From NCBI GenBank assembly GCA_041394325.1, contig JAWKIJ010000001.1, positions 2,294,001 through 2,358,000 of the forward strand: a stretch of DNA of 64,000 bases, given 5' to 3'. Of the stretch, positions 9,101 to 18,240 are shown in pieces. A program made the translations under genes and the position numbers. The notes below the pieces were generated by a model. That model was not told the DNA's origin. It ran no database searches and saw only the letters and a program-made list of their open reading frames with translations. How positions within the stretch are numbered: the stretch's first letter is position 1; every line of letters starts with the position of its first letter. The stretch is from JAWKIJ01 sp041394325 (GTDB lineage: Bacteria; Actinomycetota; Acidimicrobiia; Acidimicrobiales; Microtrichaceae).

Positions 9101-9297
9101 ACCGCTCCCCCGCTGATGACCGGACGGATCTCGACCTCGGCGTCGTCGCGCAACGTGGCGTCGCCGGCGATCAGCTCCCGGTCGGCCATCACGAGGACGG
9201 CCTCGCGGTCGACGCCGAGCTCGCGCAACAGCTTGACCACGCTCATCGGCCCTCGCACCTCGACGACCCGGGTGGGATGGCGCAACGTCACCTTCAC
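9097..9297 (-). CDS. MoaD/ThiS/TtuB-like ubiquitin-fold sulfur carrier
   Basis: A 66-residue beta-grasp protein (VTLRHPTRVVEVRG...VEIRPVISGGAV). The family carries sulfur as a thiocarboxylate on a C-terminal Gly-Gly. Here Gly-Gly is followed by Ala-Val, so maturation by a protease would be needed before adenylation. The GTG at 9297 lies directly against a GGGGGAG Shine-Dalgarno. The in-frame GTG at 9291, 5 nt downstream of that sequence, may be the real start and would give 64 residues. Position upstream of the TtuA gene argues for a role in tRNA thiolation rather than molybdopterin or thiamine synthesis. Confidence 0.8.
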   Translation of the reverse strand: MKVTLRHPTRVVEVRGPMSVVKLLRELGVDREAVLVMADRELIAGDATLRDDAEVEIRPVISGGAV

Positions 9298-9405
9298 TCC
9301 CCCATCATGGCCGACCGGGACGGGAGTGCCGCGCCGGTTCGCGGTTCGGCGGTAGGTGGAGTCGGCGACGGCGTCTCGTGATGAGGTGCTGCGGGGTCGG
9401 GGGTC

Positions 9406-9933
9406 TCAGTGAAACTCCCGCCGGCGAGTCGGCCGACGGCGGGTCGGCCGCACGGTGGGCGGTGCGGCCTTGAGTTGCGCGCGGAGCGTCGCGGCCCGTT
9501 CCTCCAGGGCCTGCTGGCGGCGTGACGGTGCGGTCCGCATGTCGAGCCGGTCGAACAGCGGGCCGAGCTTGGCGTCGGCCCTCGTCGCGGCCCGGCTGGT
9601 CGGGCCCTTCAGCTCGGCGCGCCATTGGAGGCGCCGGATCCGCTTCGCGGTGCGGATCGCGGCGGGTCCGGTGCGACGCGCCCGCTCCTTGTGCAGGCTC
9701 GCCTCGGTGGAGCGAAGCTGCTTGGCCACCTTGCGCTGTCGACGGTTTCGTGGAGGGTGTACGACCACCACGTAGCGCTCCCCCACGCGTAGGTCGGACG
9801 TGTCGAGCACCTGGGGCTCACCGCGTTCACCGGCCTTCTCGAGCATCCAGCCGAAGGCCGCCGACGCGACGAAGCCGAGTGGTCCCGAGCCGACGACGCG
9901 GCGAACCAGGAGCGGTGTTAGCGACCGGAGCAC
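9406..9933 (-). CDS. Conserved basic hypothetical protein
   Basis: I do not recognise this 175-residue protein. From the GTG at 9933 it begins with a moderately hydrophobic segment (LRSLTPLLVRRVVGSGPLGFVASAAFGWMLEKAG). A strand-like stretch follows (RVGERYVVVVHPPRNRR), then a long Arg/Lys-rich helical region including KQLRSTEASLHKERARRTG and RRQQALEERAATLRAQL. The tail is strongly basic. It is the third gene of a short operon, beginning 18 bp after the stop of the 67-residue membrane protein, so a role near the membrane or nucleic acids is possible but unproven. Confidence 0.65.
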   Translation of the reverse strand: MLRSLTPLLVRRVVGSGPLGFVASAAFGWMLEKAGERGEPQVLDTSDLRVGERYVVVVHPPRNRRQRKVAKQLRSTEASLHKERARRTGPAAIRTAKRIRRLQWRAELKGPTSRAATRADAKLGPLFDRLDMRTAPSRRQQALEERAATLRAQLKAAPPTVRPTRRRPTRRREFH

Positions 9934-9950
9934 GAACGGGGAGGCCGCCG

Positions 9951-10154
9951 CTAGGCCCGGGTCACTTCGATGATGGTGTTGCGCTGCGCACCCGCACGTC
10001 TCCCGAAGAAGAAGGCCAGCACGATCAGCAGGACTGCCGCCGCGGTACCGATCGCGAGCAACTGGCTCTTCGCGCTCTCGACCTGACCGGTCGCGTCGGT
10101 CTGGATGTCGGCCAGCTTCGCCTTGATCTGGCCGGGGGTGATCTTCTCGCTCAC
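9951..10154 (-). CDS. Small single-span membrane protein (hypothetical)
   Basis: A 67-residue protein starting at a GTG that overlaps the preceding gene's TGA by 3 nt. The N-terminal half is amphipathic (EKITPGQIKAKLADIQTDATGQVESAKSQLL). One transmembrane helix follows (IGTAAAVLLIVLAFFFG) and then a short basic tail (RRAGAQRNTIIEVTRA). The architecture resembles the DUF3618-type small membrane proteins that accompany holin-like proteins in actinobacteria. That comparison rests on layout only. Confidence 0.7.
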   Translation of the reverse strand: MSEKITPGQIKAKLADIQTDATGQVESAKSQLLAIGTAAAVLLIVLAFFFGRRAGAQRNTIIEVTRA

Positions 10155-10549
10155 TGGGTCTGCGACCTCCTGTGGTCCTTCTTGATGCCGGTCGCGGCGG
10201 CGACGACGGTGAGCACGGCGACGATCGCGGTGCCCGCATAGGGCACGAGCGACCACGCGCCGCGGCTGTCGTGCATGGGACCGTACGCCTGCAGCATGCG
10301 GAGCACGCCGAGCAGCAGGAGGAACACGCCGAACGACAACGCGACCGAACCGGCCAAGCCGAACAGCAGGTACCGCTTGAGGGACTTGAGCGGGTCGATG
10401 GTCTCCTGTTTCGCGTAGCCGACGACGAGCGACTTCAGCTCCGCGATGTGCTCCTTCGGCTGTTTGGCGCCGGCGCGGCCACCGGGTGGGCCACCCGGGG
10501 ATCGTCCGCTGCCCAGGCCGTTCGAGGATGTGTCTGCCGGGTCGGCCAC
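10151..10549 (-). CDS. Holin-superfamily-III-like (phage-holin family) membrane protein
   Basis: A 132-residue protein from a GTG at 10549 with an AGGAG site 6 nt upstream. A Gly/Pro-rich cytoplasmic N-terminus leads to EHIAELKSLVVGYAKQETIDPLKSLKRYL. Two transmembrane helices follow (LFGLAGSVALSFGVFLLLLGVLRML and YAGTAIVAVLTVVAAATG) with a basic end (IKKDHRRSQTQ). Chromosomal actinobacterial proteins of this layout are annotated as phage holin family; they are not evidence of a prophage. It is first in a three-gene operon, and its function is unknown. Confidence 0.72.
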   Translation of the reverse strand: MADPADTSSNGLGSGRSPGGPPGGRAGAKQPKEHIAELKSLVVGYAKQETIDPLKSLKRYLLFGLAGSVALSFGVFLLLLGVLRMLQAYGPMHDSRGAWSLVPYAGTAIVAVLTVVAAATGIKKDHRRSQTQ

Positions 10550-10675
10550 GCCTTGCTCCTGTTGGGGTTCGCCCGGTTCTAGTACCTCGACCGTCGATGC
10601 GACAAGCGTCCGTGCCGCGGTACGTGCCCGGTGCCGGGCTGAACGCGTCACCGGGCGCGCCGTTCGGGGAGCGCT

Positions 10676-12160
10676 CTATCTCGGCGCGTGAGGTGCGATC
10701 TCGTCCAAGGCGATCGTGTCCGGATAGGCCATGATCGCCTCGGCGACTCTGGTTTCGAAGTCGCGGTCCGACGCCTGTACCCGCCGGGCGCCGGTGTTGA
10801 CGATGATGCTGAAGCGGACCTCCGCGCCGTGTGACGTGCGGATCCACCCGCTGAGGGCGGTGACGTTGTTGAGCGTCCCGGTCTTCGCCCTTACGGCGTG
10901 TGCCGCGGGCGACCCGCCGAAGCGGTCGCGCAGGGTGCCGTCGGGCCCGTCCGCGACGGCAAGACCGTCGGCGATCGGTCCGCTGGGCCCTCCCACTCCG
11001 AGGATCCCGGTCAGGAGCGAACACGTCAGGCGGTTCTCCGGGTCGAGTCCGCTTCCGTCCTTGAGGACAGTCCCGTTCACGTCGAGCCCGTGGCGGCGGA
11101 GCACTTCGGAGGCCGCGGCGACCCCGTCGTCGGTGGTGCCCGCCCCCTTCGCCGTGCGGCCGACGGCCTTCGTGAGCAGTTCTGCGGTGTTGTGGTCGCT
11201 GAAGCGGAGCATCTCGGCGATCAGGTCGCGGACCGGCAGCGATCTCACCTCCGCCACCGTGGTGGCGGCCTCGGGCGTCGGGCCGCCGCGGGGGGCGCCG
11301 TCGACGCCGACTCCCCGTGCCACGAGAAGTTGTGTCAGTGCCGTGGCGGCGTATCCCGCGGGATCCGTGGCCGGTTGTGGAGAGCCCGAACCGCCGGGGA
11401 GTGCCGGGTAGGTGCGGGCGTCGTTCACGCTGAGGGCGGACAACGGCCCCACCTGGCCTTGTTGGAGATAGCGGCGCGGCCACGAGGCGACGGTGCGTTG
11501 TGAGTCGAAGTAGCGGTCGTCGCCGATGATCGAGCCGGTGATGTGTCGGATCCCCTTCGCGACCAGCGTGTCGGCGATGCCCTCCAGGGACGTGTGCGGA
11601 GTCCGCCCGTAGTGCATCGTCCGCTGGTAGGTGTCGGTGTCGATCACGGGGTCGCCGCCACCCACCATGAACAGGTCGCCGTCGACGACGCCGTCCTTGG
11701 GGGGCGCGAGGGTCTTGAAGGTGGTCGCGAAGGTCGCGTTCGGCCCGAAGGTGTCGAGTGCCGCCAACGCAGTGACCAGCTTCTGGTTCGATGCGGCGGG
11801 CATGGGAGCGTCGGCGTTGCGCGAGAACACCGTTCCGGTCGAGTCGGCGACGAGCACGCACGTGGTCGGGGGCACCGTCGCCATCAGCGGATCGAGGGCG
11901 GCGGCGAGGCGACGTGCCGCCTGAGGTGCGACGAGCCACTGTGGGGTCCGACGGAGCGACAGCACCGGGGTGACGAGGGATCGCGACGGTGGCGGTGTCG
12001 CCGCGACCGGAGCGTTCAACCGGCGCGTGCGGCGTGATTCGAGTCGGTAGGCCCATGCCACCGAGGCGAGCGCCGAGAGCAGGAGGAGTGCGGCGAGCAC
12101 CTGTGTCGTCGCCTTGCGGTGTGTCGGGGTTCGCGGCCGTGCGTGTCGACCGCGACTCAT
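10676..12160 (-). CDS. dacB: D-alanyl-D-alanine carboxypeptidase/endopeptidase, PBP4 (DacB) type
   Basis: A 494-residue class C low-molecular-mass penicillin-binding protein that trims or cleaves D-Ala-D-Ala cross-links in peptidoglycan. It has an N-terminal signal anchor (about 18-38). The three catalytic motifs are present: SNQK (124-127, nucleophile Ser), SDHN (321-324) and KTGT (426-429). The large insertion between the first two motifs is typical of S13/PBP4 enzymes. Its ATG at 12160 overlaps the stop of the acyl-CoA synthetase gene by 4 nt (ATGA), so the two are translationally coupled although functionally unrelated. Confidence 0.94.
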   Translation of the reverse strand: MSRGRHARPRTPTHRKATTQVLAALLLLSALASVAWAYRLESRRTRRLNAPVAATPPPSRSLVTPVLSLRRTPQWLVAPQAARRLAAALDPLMATVPPTTCVLVADSTGTVFSRNADAPMPAASNQKLVTALAALDTFGPNATFATTFKTLAPPKDGVVDGDLFMVGGGDPVIDTDTYQRTMHYGRTPHTSLEGIADTLVAKGIRHITGSIIGDDRYFDSQRTVASWPRRYLQQGQVGPLSALSVNDARTYPALPGGSGSPQPATDPAGYAATALTQLLVARGVGVDGAPRGGPTPEAATTVAEVRSLPVRDLIAEMLRFSDHNTAELLTKAVGRTAKGAGTTDDGVAAASEVLRRHGLDVNGTVLKDGSGLDPENRLTCSLLTGILGVGGPSGPIADGLAVADGPDGTLRDRFGGSPAAHAVRAKTGTLNNVTALSGWIRTSHGAEVRFSIIVNTGARRVQASDRDFETRVAEAIMAYPDTIALDEIAPHAPR

Positions 12161-14386
12161 GGTTCGAGCGGCCGGCGTCCGTTCGCGGTGGCGCCCGATG
12201 CGACACGCCGGCGAAACGACGCGTACCGCGTGAGGTGTTCGAGCGCGATCACCGCACGTTCCGCGGAGGAGTAGCAGAGGCGTCCCGCTTCACGCAGCGT
12301 GGCGGGACCCGGGTTGAGCGGATCGGCGACGGCCAACTCCGTCGCGGTGAGGATCGGCTTGGCGGTGTCGGCGGAGATGTCGACGGCGGCCCTCGCGAAG
12401 CGCGCGTCCTGGCGACGGTGGTACGAGACGATCCGGTCGAGCCCGTGGTCGGGATAGAAGGGGCCCGAGGCCATCATCGCGGCCTGGTTGGCCTGGATGC
12501 CCAGGCCGAGATGGACGATCGAATCGACCTCGTCGTGTTCGGCGAGGAGGCGGAGCACCGTGGGGATCGTGTCACGGGTCTCGCCACCGGCGAGATCCAC
12601 CGGGTTGTTGCGACTCCACCGCGGGGGCAACAACGCGTCGAGTGCCGCGACGAGGTCGTCGGGCAGATCGATGAGGTCGAGCACGGTGGACCGTCCGATC
12701 GCGTCGGCGGCCACCACCCCCCAACCACCCGCGGTGGTCATCACCACGACTCGGGGACCCCGCGGAGCGGCTGTGTGGCGAGCGTCGCCGCGGCCTCGTA
12801 GGCCTGCTCGACGGTCGCGGCACGGGTGACGCCCGCCTGGCGGCACGCCCCGTCGAAGACGCGGTCGTCGGTGGCCAACGAGCCGGTGTGGCTCGACGCC
12901 GCCCTGGCCCCGCTCGTCGTGGCTCCCCCTTCAGTATCACGACCGGCTTGGACGGAGTGATGGTCCGCAAGGTGTCGTAAAGGGCGCGTCCGTCGTCGAT
13001 GCCCTCGAGGTAGGCGAGACCCACCGCCGTCTCGGGATCGTCGGCGAAGTAGCGGAGGTAGTCGCCGATCCCGGTCGCCGCGGCGTTGCCGGCCGACACC
13101 GCGGCTGATGCCGACCCCCGACGCGGACGCGAGGTTGAGGAACGACGACACGAAGTTGCCCGATTGGCTGGCCACCCCGATCGGACCGGCTGGCGGATAC
13201 GGGGCCACGATCTGCGCGCACAACGACGACGGGGTCGACACCACCCCTTGGCCGTTGGGGCCGGCCAACCGGATGCCCAGCCGCCTGCAGTGCTCGACCA
13301 GTTCGGCCTCGTCGGTTCGGCCCTGCTCGCCGGATTCCCCATACCCGGCGGTGGTGACGAACGCGGCCCGCACACCGATGCGGGCGCACTGCTCCAGCAA
13401 CTCGACGTTCGCGTCCTTCGGAGTGCACACCACCACGAGGTCCGCCTCGCCGGGAGGGATGTCCTCGATCGACCCGACGGTGCTCACCCCGAGCACCTCC
13501 GCGCTGTTACGGTTGGTGGCGAACACCTTGCCCCGGTAGCCCGAGGCGAGCAGGTTGTGCAGCGCGACGAAGCCGAACTTGCCCGGATGGGTGGATGCGC
13601 CGGCGACGATCACCCCTCGGGGTCGAACAGGGCGTCGAAGCCGGCCGAGTCGTGGTCGTCGGAGCCCGAGGCCGTCGAGGCGGTGCCACGTCCGCCCCGA
13701 GGCGCCGTTCGTCGGGCGTCGACTGTCTCGTCGAGCTCGACGAGACAGTCGACGGCGACCGGCATCCCGTCGCAGATGACGAGGGGGTTGAGGTCGGCCG
13801 CGTGGAGCCCCTCGGTGGCGACGGCGGCGTCGCTGAGGGCGACGAGGGTTGCGATCATCGCGTCACGGTCCAGGCCCTGCTCGCCCCGGAACGGACCGAG
13901 CAGGGCCTGGGCGCCCAACTCGTCGAGCATCTCGGCGGCGTCCACCGCCTCGATGGGTACGAGGCGGATCGACACGTCGGCGATCGCCTCGGCGAGCACA
14001 CCACCGACCCCCACCATGACGGTGGTGCCGAACTGCTCGTCGGTGGCGAGCCCGGCGATCAACTCGCGGTTGCCGCGCACCATCTGTGCGACGAGCAGAC
14101 CCACCTCGCCGTCCTCGGGACGCGCGGCGGCCAGGAGGGCCTCACCTGCGGAGCGGACGTCGAACTCGTCGGTGAGCCGCAGGCGGACGAGGCCCCGTTC
14201 GGTCTTGTGGGCGATACGGTCGCCCGACAACTTGAGGGCCACGGGGTGACCGAGCTGCGATGCGGCCACGATCGCCTCGTCCACACTCGACACGAAGCGT
14301 GAAGGCACCAGTGGCACCCCGAAACGGGCCAACAGTGCGGCCGAGGCGGACTCGGACAGGGTCCTGGTGCCCGATGAGGTGCTCAC
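12157..14386 (-). CDS. ADP-forming acetate/acyl-CoA synthetase, fused beta-alpha, four frameshifts
   Basis: A single gene of about 743 residues when indels are repaired. The chosen GTG at 14386 starts the ATP-grasp (beta) part: TLSESASAALLARFGVPLVPS, HPVALKLSGDRIAHKTERG and TVMVGVGGVLAEAI. The CoA-binding/ligase (alpha) part follows: FDP-RGVIVAGASTHPGKFG, VSSFLNLASASG and SSHTGSLATDD, whose His resembles the phospho-His loop. The frame breaks near 13612 (one C missing in GACCCCGAG), near 13100, near 12931 (one G missing in a G5 run) and near 12755. The enzyme interconverts acyl-CoA, ADP and phosphate with acid, CoA and ATP. Substrate is not deducible. Confidence 0.85.
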
Positions 14387-14486
14387 GGGCGCCGAGCCTA
14401 CGAGGGTGCGGTCGGCGTCGCGCTCATCGTCGTCGGTGCGGGACGCGGAGCGGCCGTCGCCCGCGGAGTGCGGGTACGGTCGGTGC

Positions 14487-14885
14487 ATGCACATCGTTGC
14501 CGCGCTGTTCACCGACGAGGTCGACTTCCGACAACTGCCCGGTCCCACCACCCGCATCGACCTGACCGGCATTCAGTTCTCGGCGGTCGCTCCCACTCCC
14601 CTTCCGTTGGTGTGGGCACCGCATCTGGTGGTCCTGGTGCACTGCGCCCATGGTGAGCGGACCCTCGCGGCCCTCGAGGTCGAGTACATCCGTGAGGGCG
14701 AGCAGATCGCCCGGTCGGTCCAGCCGCTCGAGGTGGAGCAGGGCAGGTTCGGCTACCGGCTCGTCCGTGCCGAGATGACCTTCGAGGAGTACGGCACCGT
14801 CGAGGCGCACTGCCGCCTCGACGGGGGTGAGGCCGTCGTCGTGCCGTACACGCTGCTCGCTCCCCCCACGGCGGAGTCCTCCTGA
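14487..14885 (+). CDS. Conserved hypothetical protein (beta-rich, about 132 aa)
   Basis: I do not recognise this family. The ATG at 14487-14489 opens MHIVAALFTDEVDFRQLPGP. The rest is predicted largely beta: PTPLPLVWAPHLVVLVHCAHGERTLAALEVEYI and GYRLVRAEMTFEEYGTVEAHCRL. No signal peptide or membrane segment is visible. It resembles the DUF6941-like small beta domains of actinobacteria by feel only. The gene is divergent from the acyl-CoA synthetase and ends 2 bp before the FIST gene start, so it is in that gene's operon. Confidence 0.65.
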   Translation: MHIVAALFTDEVDFRQLPGPTTRIDLTGIQFSAVAPTPLPLVWAPHLVVLVHCAHGERTLAALEVEYIREGEQIARSVQPLEVEQGRFGYRLVRAEMTFEEYGTVEAHCRLDGGEAVVVPYTLLAPPTAESS

Positions 14886-14887
14886 AC

Positions 14888-16036
14888 GTGCAGATCGCGT
14901 CGGCGCTCAGCGGGCATCCGCTCGCGACCCAGGCGGTCGGCGAAGTCGTCGGAGAGGTGCTCGAACACCTCGACGGCGTCCCCGACGTCGCGATGCTGTT
15001 CGTCACCACACCCCACGTCGGCGCGTTGGAGGACGTCGCGAGGGCGGTGCGGAAGCTGCTGAACCCCCGCGTGCTGGTGGGGGCGACCGCCGGGTCGGTG
15101 CTGGGCGGGGGCCGGGAGGTCGAGGACGCGCCCGGAATCGTGCTGTGGGCCGCACGCCTCGACGCGGACGTCGAACCGGTCCGCCTCGACGCGATCCCCA
15201 CGGCGGACGCGCTGGTCGTCGCCGGCGGCGGAGTGCTGCGCGAGGACAACGGCACGCTCATCCTGGTGGGTGATCCGTTCACCTTCCCGATGGAGCAGGT
15301 GCTCGCGCATCTCGGCACCGTGGCGTCGGGCGTGGCCGTCGTGGGCGGCCTCGCGTCGGCGGCGAGGGGTCCCGGCGGCAATCGCCTGGTCCTCGATGCC
15401 GAACTGTTCCGCGACGGGGCGGTCGGCGTGTGGCTCCCACCCGAGGTGCCGCTTCGCGTTGCCGTGTCCCAGGGGTGCCGCCCGGTCGGCCGTCCGTGGA
15501 CGGTCACCCGCGCGGAGGGCACGGTGCTCTACGAGCTAGCGGGAGCCCCGGCGGTCGATCGGCTCAACGAGTTGATCGAATCGCTCGACGACGAGGAGAA
15601 GACCCTGTTGGCCGGCGGTCTGTTGATCGGGAGGGCCATCGACGAGCACCGCTTCGAGCACGGCACGGGTGACTTCCTGGTCCGCTCCGTGCTGGGTGCC
15701 GACCGTGGGATCGGAGCGTTGCAGGTGGGTTTGGAGGTCCCCGTCGGGGCGACCGTACAGTTCCAGGTACGCGACGCGGCCTCCGCCGAGGACGACCTGC
15801 ACCGTCTCGCCGAGGCGTCTGCGGCCGACGGTGCCCTGATGTTCACCTGCAACGGCCGGGGCTCACATCTGTTCGGCGAAGCCGGCAGGGAGGTCACGGT
15901 GCTCCGCGAGGGCATCGGAGGCGGCGCCGTCGCGGGCATGTTCTGTGCGGGGGAGGTCGGACCCGTCGGTACCACCAACCACGTCCACTCGATGAGCGCG
16001 GCCATCGCCTTCTTCGGCCCCGGTAGCGAAGCCTGA
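14888..16036 (+). CDS. FIST N- and C-domain sensor protein
   Basis: A 382-residue protein from a GTG 2 bp after the previous stop. The N-terminal FIST domain contains AMLFVTTPHV, NPRVLVGATAGSVLGGGREVE and GVAVVGGLASAARGPGGNRL. The C-terminal FIST_C domain contains ALMFTCNGRGSHLFG and VAGMFCAGEVGPVG with the closing SAAIAFFG. FIST domains are predicted small-ligand (amino-acid-like) sensors, often linked to signalling proteins. Here the protein stands alone with no kinase or cyclase domain. It precedes transketolase on the same strand. Confidence 0.88.
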   Translation: MQIASALSGHPLATQAVGEVVGEVLEHLDGVPDVAMLFVTTPHVGALEDVARAVRKLLNPRVLVGATAGSVLGGGREVEDAPGIVLWAARLDADVEPVRLDAIPTADALVVAGGGVLREDNGTLILVGDPFTFPMEQVLAHLGTVASGVAVVGGLASAARGPGGNRLVLDAELFRDGAVGVWLPPEVPLRVAVSQGCRPVGRPWTVTRAEGTVLYELAGAPAVDRLNELIESLDDEEKTLLAGGLLIGRAIDEHRFEHGTGDFLVRSVLGADRGIGALQVGLEVPVGATVQFQVRDAASAEDDLHRLAEASAADGALMFTCNGRGSHLFGEAGREVTVLREGIGGGAVAGMFCAGEVGPVGTTNHVHSMSAAIAFFGPGSEA

Positions 16037-16122
16037 GTCCGGCGGTGAGGCGAACGGCGAGGGGGTCCTGGCCGGCGAGTACGTTGGGCTTCCGAAGCCG
16101 ACGTGCACAGAAGGAATACGGC

Positions 16123-18095
16123 GTGAGCGACACCGCGGAGCGGGAACGACTGGAACGACTCGGGATCGACGTCATCAAGGCCCTCGCCATGGATGCCCCC
16201 GCGAAGGCGAACTCGGGTCACCAGGGCACGGCGATGGCGCTGGCGCCGCTGGCCCACGTGCTGTTCACCCGCATGATGCGCTACGACGCGTCCGCACCCG
16301 CCTGGCCCGACCGCGACCGCTTCGTGCTGTCGGCCGGTCACGCCTCGATCCTGCAGTACTCGATGCTCTACCTCACCGGTTTCGGGCTCGACATCGACGA
16401 CCTGAAGGCGTTCCGTCAGTGGGATTCGCCGACCCCGGGCCACCCCGAGGTCCACCACACCGCCGGGGTCGAGGTCACCACCGGACCGCTCGGCCAGGGT
16501 GTCGCCAATGCGGTCGGCATGGCGATCGCCGAGCAGTCGCTGCGCACCCGTTTCGGGTCCGACGTGTGCGATCACCACATCTGGTGCGTCGCCGGCGACG
16601 GCTGTCTCTCGGAGGGCATCAGCCACGAGGCGGCATCGCTGGCCGGCCACCTGCAGCTCGACCACCTCACCCTGATCTACGACGACAACCACGTCACGAT
16701 CGACGGCCACACCGAGCTCGCCCTCACGGACGACGCGCCGGCGCGATTCAGGGCCTACGGCTGGAACGTGATCGAGGCCGGTGGCATCGCCGAGGACCTC
16801 GACGCGCTCGAGGCCCGCCTGGTCGAGGCCCGCGACCATCGGGGTGCACCGACGTTGGTCGTGGTGCGCAGTCACATCGCCTATCCGTCCCCCGGCTCAC
16901 CGACGACCCGGCCGCGCACGGCAACCCCTTCAAGCCCGAGGACATCGCGGAGACTAAGAGGGTCATGGGCCTGCCCGCCGATCGGTCGTTCTACGTACCC
17001 GACGAGGTGCTCGACATGTACCGGGCCTTCGGTACTCGGGGCGGCGACGCCCGTGCCGCGTGGGAGGCACGCCTCGACGCAGCGCTCGGCGATCGGCGCG
17101 AGGCGTATGACGCATCGCTCGGCGCGACGGGTCTGCCGGGATGGCGCGACGCCCTCCCCGTCTTCGAGGAGGGCGCACAGGTCGCCACCCGTGTCGCATT
17201 GGCGGACACGCTCACCGCTCTCGCGGAGGTCGTGCCCGGCCTCGTCGCCGGCGGCGCCGACCTGACCGGCAACACCGGGGTGGCGTTGAAGGGCCAGGCG
17301 GCGCTGTCGCCCGAGGTGCGCGACGGGCGTCAGATCCACTTCGGCATCCGTGAGCACGCGATGGGTGCGGCCCTCAGCGGGATGGCCCTGCACGGGGGGC
17401 TGCTCCCCGCCGGGGGCACGTTCCTGGTGTTCAGCGACTACATGCGCCCGCGGTCCGGCTCGCCGCGCTGATGGGCACCAAGGTGCTGTTCGCGTGGAGC
17501 CACGACTCGGTCGGCGTCGGAGAGGACGGACCGACCCACCAGCCGGTGGAGCATCTCGCCGCGTTGCGCGATCCCCGGCCTCGAGGTGATGCGACCCGCC
17601 GACGCAAACGAGACGGTGCACGCGGTACGCCTGATGGTCGAAGGCGACGGTCCGGTCGCGTTGGTCATGAGCCGCCAGAACCTTCCGGTGCTCGCCGCGA
17701 CCTCCTATGAGGGCGTCGCCAAGGGTGCCTACGTCCTGCGCGACGCCGACGATCCCGAACTCGTCATCGTCGGCACCGGTTCGGAGGTCTCCCTCGCCCT
17801 CGACGCGGCGGCGGCATTGGAGGACGACGGCATCGCGGTGCGCGTCGTCTCGATGCCGTGCTGGGAGCGCTTCGAGGCGGCCGGCGGTGAGTATCAGGAG
17901 TCGATCCTTCCCGACGGCATCCCGACGTTGGCGGTGGAGGCGGCCGTGTCGTTCGGATGGCGTCGATGGGCCGACGACGTCGTCTCGATCGACCGCTTCG
18001 GAGCGTCGGCACCCGGCGCGGTCGTGATGGCCGAACTCGGCATGACGCCCGACCACGTCGTCTCCAGGGCCAATGACCTGCTCGGGAGGAGCTGA
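16123..18095 (+). CDS. tkt: Transketolase, three frameshifts
   Basis: A thiamine-diphosphate enzyme of the pentose-phosphate pathway that moves two-carbon units between sugar phosphates. The GTG at 16123 has AAGGAA 6 nt upstream. Recognisable parts are DAPAKANSGHQGTAMALAP, FVLSAGHASILQYSMLYLTG, HPEVHHTAGVEVTTGPLGQG, the ThDP motif GDGCLSEG, GVALKGQAALSPEVRDGRQIHFGIREHAMG and SRQNLPV. The frame breaks near 16890 (one C missing in TCCCCCGG), near 17450 (one C missing in CGCCCGCGG) and near 17578 (two bases missing or one extra at CGCGATCCCC). Repaired length is about 657 residues, normal for the family. The transaldolase gene follows, so the two probably form an operon. Confidence 0.93.
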
Positions 18096-18240
18096 CCGGG
18101 CGCCGACCCCGCCACCCGGCCGGTGAGGAATCGAACCTCGGCGGTCCTAAGGTCGAAGCGGCCGATGCCGCCGCACCGCCACCCCGACGGTGTCGACATC
18201 GCCGGACCGTCGCGACGCCGAACGACCCAGGAGGTCTCCC

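Noticed and set aside
10151..10549. Prophage remnant, because of the holin-like protein
   Set aside because: Chromosomal actinobacteria commonly carry this holin-superfamily protein with no other phage genes. None are seen here.
12157..14386. Separate alpha and beta acyl-CoA synthetase genes
   Set aside because: The apparent stop between them disappears when one C is restored in GACCCCGAG. The protein then reads FDPRGVIVAGAS, as in fused family members.
16123..18095. Programmed frameshifting or true decay of transketolase
   Set aside because: Three breaks in an essential-type gene, two repaired by one C in a C-run, match the error pattern seen across the window. No slippery-site architecture is evident.
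18120..18200. A tRNA gene on the minus strand
   Set aside because: Only the T-arm fits. The flanking 48 bases do not form acceptor, D and anticodon stems in any register tried.
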